From: Malania oleifera
Lineage: Eukaryota > Streptophyta > Magnoliopsida > Santalales > Ximeniaceae
Direction: 5' to 3'
Length of the DNA stretch: 64,000 nt
NCBI RefSeq assembly: GCF_029873635.1
Contig: NC_080427.1
Span: 73,315,348-73,379,347 of the forward strand
Below, piece after piece: positions 37,083 to 48,649 of the stretch (its first letter is position 1; every line of letters begins with the position of its first letter). The position numbers and the translations under genes are program-made. The notes below the pieces were generated by a model, which had not been told where the DNA came from, ran no database searches, and saw nothing but the letters and a program-made list of their open reading frames with translations.

Positions 37083-39401
37083 TGAAAAGTAAGGTGTAGT
37101 CTCAAGAGGGGGGGTGAATTGGATTTAAGAACTTTCTTTTAATTCTTTTTGAGAATTCTTAAACTTCTTTCAATTCTTTTAACCAATTCTAAACTTGTTT
37201 GTTTAACTCTTTAATAAAAAAAAGAACTTAAATTATTTTATCCAATCAACAACACTATTGCTTAGCCAAACAAGTAATCAATCATTCAACCAAACCAATC
37301 AAGCACAATGTTTAAACCAAACAACCAAATAATTTGTCAAGTATAAGTTAACTGCATCACTATTCGATTAATGGAAAATTCAGCACTCTTTGGAATATAA
37401 ACACAATCCACTCAATATCAAACTTTAATCCATTTAATCACAATATAACTTATGTTATTAGCCTTAAATATAAAATTGAATTAAGCCCTGTATATATGAA
37501 ATGTTATGCTTACTGATATAAAGCCCTGTATGAATGGATTTGCCTCTTTAATATGATGTGTAATATAGAATCCAACACTTTTCCCAATATTCAAAATCTA
37601 AATAAACTCTTAGTTAATTTATCTTTGGAATGTTTAACCAAGTAACGTACTCCTGTATGGTTTCCGCAAAATATGGTTTAACCAACGTTCTCCCTTTCGG
37701 TTTCCGCAACCCAAATCAAAATCAGACTTCAAGTTTACTTGTTTTCCAAATATACATAGTATATATGATTTCCAATTTAAACCATCCATGCAATTTAAAT
37801 ATTACTGAAAATAAAGAGTAGGGAAAGAGAGAGTGTGACGAAGATTTTTACGAGGTTCGACTTATACCCAGCCTACGTCCTCACCTTTGGTAAACCAAAA
37901 AAGGATTCACTAAATCTCTTCCTTTAACTAACGGAACAAACCTTTACAACACTCCTTGGGTAAGGTTAGAGCCCACCTTCTCCAAACGATATCCCCTCAT
38001 CCGATCACTTCTTAACTAGGCTAGAGCCCACCTCTCTAAGCAATATCCTCTTGCTTAGCCAACGATCCAAACAATCCTTAGAATCTTCAATCTATAAGAA
38101 ATAAATCAAATAGACTCGTACAAAGAACTTGCTCCCTAAAGAGTTGGTTAGTACACCAATTACAACACAACTAATATACTTCAAAGTAAACAACAATATG
38201 GAAATTAACTTGAAACTCAATGAAGTATATCACCGATTAATTCTTTCAATGATTGAAAGATTTAGAATTTGTAGCACAATTTCGGTGGAAGAAGATGAGC
38301 AAAACTCATTTGAATTCATGCAAGTTAAGAGCAAAAGAGAGACTTGAGAATTTGAGAGCAATTGAGAGAGATTTTGAATTTTTGCTGAATTGAATTCTTT
38401 GTTTCTTTGATTTAATGATCTTTGAGGCTTATTTATAGACTTGAAAAGGTATGTAACTTGATCCCCAAGTGTCTTGGAGTATTCCCCAAGTTTTTACAAA
38501 TTTTGAGCCCCAAGCAACCTGTTTTAAAAATTTGACCGTTATGAAAAAAATTCAAAACAGCCACATGACAGATGACTGTCCATTTTTTGTAGTCGTCTGT
38601 CTAGTTAAATTAAAGGGGAAGTAGGGTGTCAGTCATCTGTCTAAACACGCACATACGTCTCATTTTGCATTGACAGTCGTCTGCCAAGTTCTTGACAATC
38701 GTTTGTTATGCTGTCAACTTCGAGCACCCTTCAGTATTTTGGTCATAACATTTTATGTATTAGTCCAAATTTGATGATATTAGTGTAAAATGAAAGATAA
38801 GAGAAAATCCTAAAACTTTCATGTTAAAGTCATTTTAAAATAAAAGATTTTTGATGGAGAAAAATGTACATCAATGCAGATGTAGAAAAAATTATAGCAT
38901 TTGAGAAATCCTCTTTTTGGTGATTTTCATTCCAAAAATGATTCTAACCTTTTTTGAAACAATTTTTTATCTTATAAAAATATTTTTCAAGTATGTTCAA
39001 AGATATCTAGGTCCAATAAATTTACGTAAGAGCTTCATGCATCCATATTGAAATTTTTTGAAGTACTTACATGAAATTTCCTAGACTCTTTCAAACTTTC
39101 AATTCTTGAATTCCTTGAGGTCTTTATGCTTGCTTCATCTTTCTTTGAGCTTTCCATGTTGATCACTTGGGATTTCATTCTTGAAGATTTTTTTTTGATA
39201 TGAATGCTCTCATGATTTTCAAGTTTTAATCCATGCCTCAAGCTTTGATATAATCATCCTTCTTTGAAGTACAAGCTTTAATGAATTCTTTAACCTTATA
39301 TTCATCATTGAGTCCAGAAAATACATCACTTAAACAAAGCATGTTAAGTTCTACTTATTTATTAGCATCAAATCAAGATGTTAAGTCTTGTAAGGCCAAC
39401 A
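37083..39401 (-). repeat. E3 left (3') LTR
   Basis: 2319 bp. On the minus strand it starts TGTTGGCCTTACAAGAC and ends CTTACTTTTCA. TATA box GTCTATAAATAAG is at about 38428-38440. Confidence 0.9.
38530..38715 (-). promoter_or_regulatory. E3 left LTR: ACAGACGTCTGT-type array
   Basis: Six or seven sites related to GACAGACGTCTGTC (for example GACAGTCGTCTG, GTCAGTCATCTGTC) lie at 38566-38712. They are about 126 bp upstream of the TATA box at 38428-38440 on the minus strand. AACGGTCAAA lies between them, at about 38531-38540. Confidence 0.6.
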
Positions 39402-39415
39402 ATCTCCCCCTTTTT

Positions 39416-41290
39416 GATGATGACAAACAAGAAGAAAAAATTGGAGTGAGTCTTAAAAATACTCCCCCTTTCAATAAGCATTATCTTAACAGTATTTGCA
39501 AGATCAATATAAATTTCAAAAACTCTTTTACAGTCATGCTCATCGCTATCAAATACTTATCCTTTTGATATATATTATGTTCATGCTTAGTTTTTGCGAT
39601 TTGCAATACTTTGCTCAAATTTTGCTTAAACACTTCTCCCCCGTTTGGCATCAATCAAAAAGAGAAAAAAATTAATTAAGTTCAAATAAAATCACATTTT
39701 AAGTATATCATTAAACATGCGTATCAAACATATGAACACACTCAATTTATTATTTTTCAATATAGCATGTGTAGTGTGTTATAACATTCAAGTATATGAG
39801 TTGTAATTTCATTACTAATCGCTTTTTCCTTTAGACAATATTCAAGATTTCAATTGTTGATTTTATGATGCCGATTTAAAATTGAATTCATGATATCTAG
39901 TTAAAATTCATGATACCAATTGAGAATTGATACCAATTGAAAATTTAATTCATGATACCAATTGAAAATTCCTTGAATTGATTAATAGGAAAACAATCAT
40001 AATATAAGCAATATGACATAACACTCCCCTTGAATTCAACACATTCAGTTTTGTTATCAATTTTGCTTTCATCATCCCATGTTTCAAAACATTGATTCAC
40101 ATCATGTATCAAATATCAATATCATGCTAATATCATCAATGTCATACTATGCTCATAGATATAATCATACTTTTCATGCTTAAAAGACAAATTTAACTTT
40201 TAGATTGTGATACCAAGTGAGCTTTGTAAAATTGTCATACCAATTAAAATTTTTAAAATATGATACCAAAAATATTCGTGGATACTAAAGACTTCATAGA
40301 TACCAAAGTCATTATCACATTATACACAGCTCATGGATACCAATATAACCATTATATCTTTTATAGCTCATGGATATCAATATTAAAAGTAGTAAGTCTA
40401 TCCATGTAATTTATCAATAGCATGCATGATAAAGAATTAATCTCATATCAAAATTCATGCTTATACTCAATAATCTCATGCTCAAATTTTGAACATAGTG
40501 AGCCATAAATTTTCAATATAAGTCAAGCATATAATGTAGCATAGGCATGTAAGCATGTAGCATATAGCATATCATATAGGCATGTCAGCATGGAGCATAT
40601 AGCATTTCATTCTCAAATATCTTTTAAAAAAATTTTATGTTGTCGCCTGTCAACAAGGGGTAGTCGTCTGTCACTAAACAACTAGGTTTTTTAAAAATGA
40701 ACAGAAGGGTGACAGACGTCTGTCCGTGAACAAATCAGTTTTTCAATATACACAGAAGGTTGACAGTCGTCTGGCAGAACACTCACAGACGGCTCACTGG
40801 TCATTGGCAGTCGTCTGTCAGTCTTCTGACTTGTGTTAAAAAAATTTCAAAAACATGCCAGTCATCTGTCACTAGACAGACAGTCGTCTGTCAGCTGGTT
40901 GATTGTCATTTTTGATTTCTCTCTCTTTTGTTTAATTAACCTTAGAATTTTAATTTGTTTTAACTTTTGAAAAACATGTTCCAAGACTTAAAACTAAGGT
41001 CTCTAAGTCTCTTTGCCTAGTGAGCTTAAAAAAAATCATACTTGAATCAACTTGAAGTACTTATGTAATAAGCTCAATTTGATATTTTCTTAAGTTAAGC
41101 TTTGTAAAAAAATCATCCTATGATTTTTGCCAACAATGTCATTTTGAATTTGTTATAATAAGCTCTTAAACTCATCTTTAAGTTTTTCTATTTCAACTAG
41201 TTCATTTGTTGATCATGAATTAAGTTACTTTCTCAATTTTTAAAGGGGAATGACTTAATCCATGAAGTTTTTCGTTAATGAGTTAGTCTA
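39416..41290 (-). other. E3 non-coding internal region with purine tracts and a second dyad array
   Basis: No pol frame. GGGGGAG-type tracts (minus strand) occur near 39465, 39640 and 40025 besides the LTR-adjacent one. A second cluster of about nine GACAGACGTCTGTC-like sites lies at 40640-40910, outside any LTR. Confidence 0.65.
40640..40910. repeat. Internal dyad array of E3 (GACAGTCGTCTGTC type)
   Basis: Sites include a perfect 14-bp palindrome GACAGACGTCTGTC (about 40711-40724) and near copies GACAGTCGTCTG and GGCAGTCGTCTGTC. Spacing is about 25-40 bp. The same motif forms the LTR array, but this copy lies about 1.2-1.5 kb inside the element between gag and the 3' LTR. No TATA box is obvious beside it. 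Confidence 0.7.
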
Positions 41291-43204
41291 TCATCTCGGT
41301 ACCCATACTTTCTTGGGTCCGGTTGGTTTGATAAAGGATGTTTCTTTTACTTTCCATACTTGTTTAGTTTTTACATCTTTTCTTTTAAATGGACAATCAA
41401 ACTTGATATGCCCCTTTTTCTTACATTGATAGCATATGGTGTTAGCGTAAGCCTTAAAGGATGTGCTTGCATTATCTTTGGAGGCTTTTGAGAAATAACC
41501 CATGTAAAGATTCCTTTTCTTTTTATTTTCAATTCCATTAAATCCAATGCCTTCTTTGTGTAGAGACATTCTTTGGGAGCCTACCATTTTGTCAAAGTTT
41601 GTTTTTCCTTTTGTAAAGTTATAAATGATTCTTTCTGTATCTTCAATTTAATTCTTGAGATCATTTATCTCTTTATCTTTCTTGTCATCAACCTTCTTTT
41701 GTGATTTCTCTAATTCTAGAGATAATTTTCTGATTTTATCCTCTAATTTAGAAATATATATATATCTTTCTCATATACCGTAGAGGATAGGGATCAAAGG
41801 TCTTTTATCATTTTTTCATTCTTGCATTCTAATTCTTTGATTTTCAAGTCTTTTTTACTTTTCAGCAAGATTTTTGGATTCTAGCTCATTTGTTATAGCT
41901 TCATTTTTACTTCCTATTTTCTTGATTCTTGAATCCTTTTCTTTTTCAGTAGTTCTACGAGATTCTAACTCTTTCATCATTCCTTCATTCTTGTTTTTCA
42001 ATGAAGTATTTTGTTCAGTTACTTTAATCAACATCTTATGCACCTTGAATAAGTCATTTTGAAGTTCTTCATAAGATGGTATGCTTTTCATAATTGGATT
42101 CATCACTACAAGAATTATTTGAAGATTTAGATGAGGAGCTTTCCTCATCATCCCAAGCGATAAAGCATGTATAAGCAACCTCTTGGTCACTTGATTCATT
42201 TTCTGAACTGCTTGTACTCATCATGTCCCAAGTAGTGGCTTTCATGACCTTTTTCTTTTTCTTCTTAGACTTTTTCTTAAGTAGAGGACATTCCGATTTT
42301 AAATGTCCAGCTTTGTTGCAATTATAGCATGTAGGAGTTTTACTTTTAGATTTCTTTTTGCTGATTTCTTCTTCTTCTTTATCTGATTCGGAGTCTTGGT
42401 TTCTTCTTTTAAATTTTTTTCTCCTTCTTAGTATCCTTGCTAGCTTTTTAGATATGAAGGCTTCTTCATCTTGATCAATTTCACTACTTGAGTTTTCTTT
42501 TAAGGCTTTAAAGGCTATTGATTCTTGGGCTTTGGTTTTTCCATTCTTTTCATTCATTGTCATTTCATATGTAAGGAGAGAACCTATAAGTTCATCTAAG
42601 GAAGTGTTTTTCAAATTTCTTCCTTCGTTTATGGCAGTGGCTTCTAGTTCCCAAACGGTTGGTAGCCCTCTAAGAATTTCCTTATCATTTCTTACGTAGT
42701 GTACGTTTTTCCTAGTGCATTTAGGGAATTTATTATGCGAGTGAATCTAATAAACATATTAGTTATGGATTCATCCGGGTTCATTTTAAAAGCTTCATAT
42801 TCACTTGTAAGCATATCGATCCTATTATCCCTAACATCTATAGTGCCTTCGTAGGTGACTTCTAGCTTGTCCCATATTTCATTAGCTGATTTGCAAGCCA
42901 TTACTCTATTAAATTCATTGGCATCTAAGGCACAATATAGAGCATTCATAGCACTAGAGTTTATTTGCAACATTTTATAGTCTAAGTCTGTCATATCAAT
43001 TTTCTCCATAGGGACGTGTTTTCCGTCAACTATCTTAGTGGGAGTTTGGTCACCTTCCATGACAACCTCCCAAGTTTTCCAATTCATAGTTTGAAGATAT
43101 ATTTGCATTTTCTTTTTCCAGAAGGTATAGTTCAAACCACAAAAGATTGGTGGCCTAGTTGAAGATTGTCTCTCTCCAAAGGGAGCTCTGCCAAAGTTAG
43201 TCAT
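41291..43204 (-). pseudogene. E3 Copia gag, frameshifted
   Basis: Gag read from ATG at 43204 (MTNFGRAPFGERQS). The first part (43204-42692) holds FCGLNYTFWKKKMQIYL, ALYCALDANEFNRVMACKS and NPDESITNMFIRFTRIIN. A frameshift near 42690 leads into 42614-42069 with a Lys/Asp/Glu-rich linker and zinc knuckle CYNCNKAGHLKSEC. A second shift near 42100 leads into a coiled-coil stretch (42199-41855), shorter and more broken than in E1. The end (41587-41291) has a second knuckle CYQCKKKGHIKFDC and the tail GPKKVWVPR, then a stop. E1 shares this order. No enzymes follow, so the family would rely on a helper element. Confidence 0.87.
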
Positions 43205-43261
43205 TAAGATCTTTTTATAGCTACTATTTAGGATTTGTTATAACCCCACTCTGATACCAAT

Positions 43262-45578
43262 TGAAAAGTAAGGTGTAGTCCCAAGAGGCGGGGGGGGATT
43301 AGATTTAAAAACTTTCTCTTAATTCCTTTTGAGAATTCTTAAACTTCTTTATTTCTTTTAACCAATTCTTAACTTGTTTGTTTAACTCTTTAATCACAAA
43401 AGAACTTAAATTCTTTTATCCAATCAGCAACACTATTGCTTAGCCAAACAAGTAATTAATCATTCAACCAAACCAATCAAGCACAATGTTTAAACCAAAC
43501 AACCAAATGATTTGTCAAGTATAAGTTAACTGCAACACTATTTGATTAATGGAAAATTCAGCACTCTTTGGAATATAAACACAAACCACTCAATATCAAA
43601 CTTTAAACCATTTAATCACAATATAGCTTATGTTATCAGCCTTGGATATAAAATTGAATTAAGCCCTGTATATATAAAATGTTATGCTTGCTGATATAAA
43701 GCCCTGTATGAATGGATTTGCCTATTTAATATGATATGTAATATAGAATCCAACACTTTTCCCAATATTCAAAATCCAAATAAACTCTTAGTTAATTTAT
43801 CTTTGAGATGTTTAACCAAGTAACGTAGTCCAGTATGGTTTCTGCAAAATATGATTTAACCAACGTACTCCCTTTCGGTTTCCGCAACCCAAATCAAAAT
43901 CAGACTTCAAGTTTACTTGATTTCCAAATATACGTAGTATATATAATTTTCAATTTAAACCATCCACGCAATTTAAATATGTACTGAAAATAAAGAGTAG
44001 GGAAAGAGAGAGTGAGACGAAGATTTTTACGAGGTTCAGCTTATACTCAGTATACGTCCTTGCCTTTGGTAAACCACCAAAGGATTCACTAAACCCGTTC
44101 CTTTAACGGGCGGAACAAACCTTTACAACACTCCTTGGGTAAGGCTAGAGCCCGCCTTCTCCAAACAATATTCCCTCGTCTAGTCACTCCTTAACTAGGC
44201 TAGAGCCCGCATCTCTAAGAAATATCCCCTTGCTTAGCCAACGATCCAAACAATCTTTGGAATCATCAATCTACAAGAAATAAATCAAATAGATGCATAC
44301 AAAGAACTTGCTCCTCAAAGAGCTGGTTAGTACACCAATTACAACAACACTAATATATTTCAAAGTAAACAACAATATGGAAATTAACTTAAAGCTTAAT
44401 GAAGTATATCACCGATTAATTCTTTTAATGATTGAAAGATTTAGAATTTGTAGCATAATTCCGGTAGAAGAAGATCAGCAAAACTCAGTTGAATTCGTGC
44501 TAGTTGAGAGCAAGAGAGAGCCTTGAGAATTTGAGAGTAATTGATAGAGATTTTGAATTTTTGCTGAATTGAATTCTTTGTTTTTTTGATCCAATGATTT
44601 TTGAGGCTTATTTATAGACTTGAAAAGGTATGTAACTTGATCCCTAAGTGTCTTGGAGTATTCCCAAGTTTTTACAAATTTTGAGTCCCAAGCAACCTCT
44701 TTTAAAAATTTGATCGTTATGAAAAAAATTCAAAACATCCGCGTGACAGATGGCTGTCCATTTTTGGAAATCATCTATCCAGTTAAATTAAAGAGCAGTA
44801 GGGTGTCAATTGTCTGTCTAAACACGCACAGACGTCTCATTTTGCATTGACAGTCGTTTTTCAAGTTCTTGACAGTCGTTTGTCATGCTATCAACTTCGA
44901 GCACCCTTCAGTCGTTTGGTCATAACGTTTTCTATTTAACTCTAAATTTGATGATCTTGGTGTCAAATGAAAGCTAAGAGAAAATAATAAAACGTTCATG
45001 TTGAATACATTTTAAAATAAATATTTTTTGATGAAGAAAAATGTACATCAATGTAGATGTGGAAAAATTGACAACATTTGAGAAATCTTCTTTTTGGTGA
45101 TTTTCATTCCAAAAATAATTCTAACCTTTTTTGAAAAAAAATTTTGCCTTACAAAAATATTTTCCAAGTATGTTCAAAGATATCTAGGTCTAATAAATTT
45201 ACCTAAGAGTTTCATGCATCCATATTGAAATTCTTTAAAGTACTTACATGATATTTCATAGACTCTTTCAAACTTTCAATTCTTGAATTCCTTGAGGTCT
45301 TTATGCTTGCTTCATCTTTCTTTGATCTTTTCATATTGATCACTTGGGCTTTCATTCTTGAAGCTTTTTCTTTAATATCAATGCTCTCATGATCTTCAAG
45401 TTTTAATCCATGCCTCAAGCTTTGATATAATCATCCTTCTTTGAAGTACAAGCTTTAATGAATTCTTTAACCTTACATTCATCATTTAGTTCTGAAAATA
45501 CATCACTTAAACAAAGCATGTTAAGTTCTACTTGTTTGTTAGCATCAAAATAAGATGTTAAGCTTGGTAAGGCCAACA
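43262..45578 (-). repeat. E3 right (5') LTR
   Basis: 2317 bp, partner of 37083-39401. TATA box at about 44609-44620 (minus strand). The outer end GGCCAACA abuts the GTTAT duplication. Confidence 0.9.
44700..44895 (-). promoter_or_regulatory. E3 right LTR: ACAGACGTCTGT-type array
   Basis: Same arrangement as in the left LTR: about six sites at 44743-44890, then an eroded AACGATCAAA, then TATA about 125 bp away. Several copies are more eroded (GTCAATTGTCTG, GGAAATCATCTATC). Confidence 0.58.
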
Positions 45579-46248
45579 GTTATTATATAATATAAGTTAA
45601 AGTAGATATATATATATATATATATATGTATGTATATATAAAATATCAAAATAATATATGTTAAATTTAATTGGATGGATTGGATTTCAATTTGAAATCC
45701 ATTTCCATCTTCTTCATCAGCTGCCTCTCTCCATCTCTCTCAATCTCCCACTCTCTGTCACTCTTGTCCGTCTCCGTCCCTCTTTTCTCATCTTCTTAGC
45801 GGATATATGGCCGATCGGGAAACGGAAGGTACCGTTGGGTTTCTAGTTCTGCCACTGACATTTCTATTAGAGCGGATTTATCGTGGGAGCGGCGTAGGCA
45901 CCACTTTTTGGGAAAGGTATATTTCCTCTAAATCTTTAATTTCTCCTTAAATCTGCCATTAAATTGATGATCAGGCACCACCACGGCGTCCTAGTCAATT
46001 TGGCGTGAGTAAATTTGCAATTGGGGTTTTCTAGACCTCACTCCAAAGTGAGAGTGAGATTTGGGAAATTAGGTAAATTGGTTATATTTGAGGGTATAAT
46101 TATTTATTCAGAATTTATGGGCCTAGAAAATATTAAAATATTATTTTATTTAGGATTAATTTAATGAAATTAGGATTTTTGATTTAGGACTCGGGTGAGC
46201 GCTGCAGGTATTTTTTGAGGTCCCTGTTGGCATAATTCAAGAAATCAG

Positions 46249-47536
46249 GTAAGAGGAAAAATATATATTAAACCAGAATTTTTATGAGTTTAATAGAAAA
46301 TGAATTGTGTTATATGTAAGTATATATGTTTCAGTAAGGGTTTAAAATGCCAACCATTTAAATTATATTTTTCAGAGTTTAGGACTGTCTATTAGATACA
46401 TATATGCAAAAATGAACTGATGAAAGTGAAAAATATTTTAATGATAGTTATGTAAGAAATGAAAGGTATTTTCAGTATATAAATGTTAAATATTGGTTCG
46501 CTTATTTTACAGGCAATGTATGAATTTTATTGCTAAATTGTGTGTGGCATGAGTAAATGTAAGTTTTGTGCAAATATATGTTAAATGTATGAGATGCAGA
46601 CAAAGTAAGTAAACCATTAAGAATGAAATATGATATGAACCATGTTGTTTGTGTATGTTAATGCAACCATGTAAATGTATGACTGCTAAAAGCCGTGTTA
46701 GCAGATTTTAGCACATTTCTATGTGGACTAATTGATGACAGCTAAAAGGAGTTGTGTTAGCAAATTCTAGCGCATTTCTATGTGGACTAACTGATGACAG
46801 CTAAAGAGCGGTGGTAGTATGAATGAATGAAATCAAAATGGAATGAAATGACAATGGTATGAAATGTGAAATGTGAACGATGTAAATGGGAAAGAGTTAC
46901 TTAAAGTGAAATGCAACATAATGCTTAAGCTATGAACATGAACATGTGTGAATAGTTGAATAATGACAGAAAGAATAATGTATTATGATATTAGAAGTAT
47001 TTATGCTAATAGAATATGCTACAACTGGGATGGGGCATATTCTTCGCTCGAGGGCTCGCTGAGAAAGGTGAGTGCTCTATAGTATCAGATGTAGCAATAG
47101 GCTGCATAACACATTAGGGAAGAGGGAACCTACTTGTATGGGCGGGTAGATTTCCCTATCCTAGGGGCATTCACTGGTAAACCTTTGTTTGAACTGTGTG
47201 AGTACGAGATCAATTTAACACTAGAGAGTTTACCGAGTAAGGTGAGTGCCCTGATATGCTTCAGTAGTGACCTTCAGGTTGACAAATGTATCAGAGCAGA
47301 GGGGTGCTACTTGTATGTGCGGGTAATCACTCATATCCTTAAGTAATCTCGTGGGTAAAATACTTGACATGTGTTTGAATAGGATCAGAGAATGATTTCA
47401 GAAATTATGTTAAAGATTTTCAAATGTTAAATATTATATTGTTATATAAGCTCATGTTAGCCACATGCTATTTTAATATATTGTTTCTTCCCTTACTGAG
47501 ATGTGTCTCACCTAAATATGAATTTATATTTTTCAG
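46249..47536 (+). other. Putative intron inside X LTR 1
   Basis: Donor TCAG/GTAAGAGG (GT at 46249-46250) and acceptor ATTTTTCAG/GATT (AG at 47535-47536), 1288 bp. The LTR ends 378 bp after the acceptor. Both sites are conserved in X LTR 2 and correspond in position to sites in the B and Y LTRs. Confidence 0.45.
46683..46815. repeat. ~60-bp tandem repeat in X LTR 1
   Basis: About 2.3 units built on GACAGCTAAAAGCNGTGTTAGC and TTCTAGCGCATTTCTATGTGG. The same repeat is at 49919-50060 in LTR 2, so it predates the array duplication. Confidence 0.75.
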
Positions 47537-47914
47537 GATTTCCTCGAGATCGAGCTTAGAGAGTTCGAGGTTTTATAGCATTTTTGGGAAATAGAAAAAG
47601 AAAATGGTATATTTTTATGTTTATTTTGAGATGTATATTTTATGTTTTATGTTTTATGTATTGAAGTCTTCAGATATATGAATAGTTGTGAATACGAGTA
47701 TTTTTTTATTTTTGTTTTGGAGACATGTATATATGTGATTATAGGTGGTGAATAGTTAATTCAGATTGTGGATAGGAACAGTAAACTCTGGTATTATATT
47801 TGTGGAGATTATATTTATATTTTTCGCTGTGTACATGATGTTAGAATGTGGATTATCAGGTAAATGAATGGATTAGTAGCACTCCGTGCCCACGTAGGGG
47901 CTCGGGGCATTACA

Positions 47915-48649
47915 AATGGTATTAGAGCAATGTCCAGCCGGAAGTGTAATTAGTTTCACATCGCCTGGTTATGGAAATATTTAAGTATTAGGTTAGGGAT
48001 GATTTATACCAGAGTATAGGATTGAGTTGCGATAAAGATAGGGATGGGTAGATTAAGATACCATGAGGAATTATGAGTTGTGTTTCATAAGTTTGGGGGC
48101 AGAAATCCCTTGATGGTCTTCTATGTTTTTTTGAAGAAGTAACTAGCTTTAGAAAATAATGGTAAATCCATCGATGGTGATGTTTCCGAGTAGAGAAATT
48201 AGAACTTTGAATTTAAACTCGATGGTTAGGTTGGTTGATTTAGGGAGAAAAATCTTTGAAGAAGAATAATTTAAGTGTTGTGGTTTATCGGTTTGTGGTC
48301 AACTTGGGTGTTTGATATTTAAATTGGAGTGTATGGAAATGTGTGGTATGATGTTGGTTAGTTGATTTAAGAGGTTATGGTATCGGGGGGAAACAACAAG
48401 TATTACTAGAAAGAGGTGGACTGGGACGAGTGTACTCGTTGATCCCGACTAGGGCGAAAATTGCCAAGGAGGCAGGTATAAGTTTATGTTTAAGATAAAT
48501 AATAGTTTTATTTAATTATGCATAATGTAGAAATCTATATAATGATATGTATTAGATTATGTGAGATAGTTAATAAATTTTAAAAAGCAAATGTGAAAAA
48601 TGATCGGGTAGCGAATTTCGAGGACGAAATTCTTTTAAGGAGTGAAAAA
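47915..48649 (+). other. X internal region 1, non-coding
   Basis: 735 bp. It starts with the primer site ATGGTATTAGAGC and ends with AATTTCGAGGACGAAATTC and a purine tract before LTR 2. No gag or pol frame is visible. It corresponds to 51148-51588 plus 60699-60995. Confidence 0.8.

Larger units (their letters stand above)
37078..45583 (-). mobile_element. E3: gag-only Copia retrotransposon (Sirevirus-like), perfect target duplication
   Basis: The element is 37083-45578, flanked by GTTAT at 37078-37082 and 45579-45583. The empty site is preserved in X LTR 2, which proves the insertion. LTRs are 37083-39401 (2319 bp) and 43262-45578 (2317 bp). The minus-strand primer site TTGGTATCAGAGTGG borders the right LTR, and the purine tract AAAAAGGGGGAGAT borders the left LTR (39402-39415). 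It carries only a decayed gag; 39416-41290 has no pol. By eye the two LTRs differ at several percent of positions, so it is not recent. Confidence 0.92.
36927..47914 (+). repeat. X LTR 1, split by Copia element E3
   Basis: Segments 36927-37082 and 45584-47914, about 2487 bp net. The sequence across the E3 gap matches X LTR 2 at 48815-48850. It contains a CT-rich block (45710-45800), a 60-bp tandem repeat (46683-46815), an internal ~170-bp duplication (47040-47345) and a putative intron. Confidence 0.85.
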
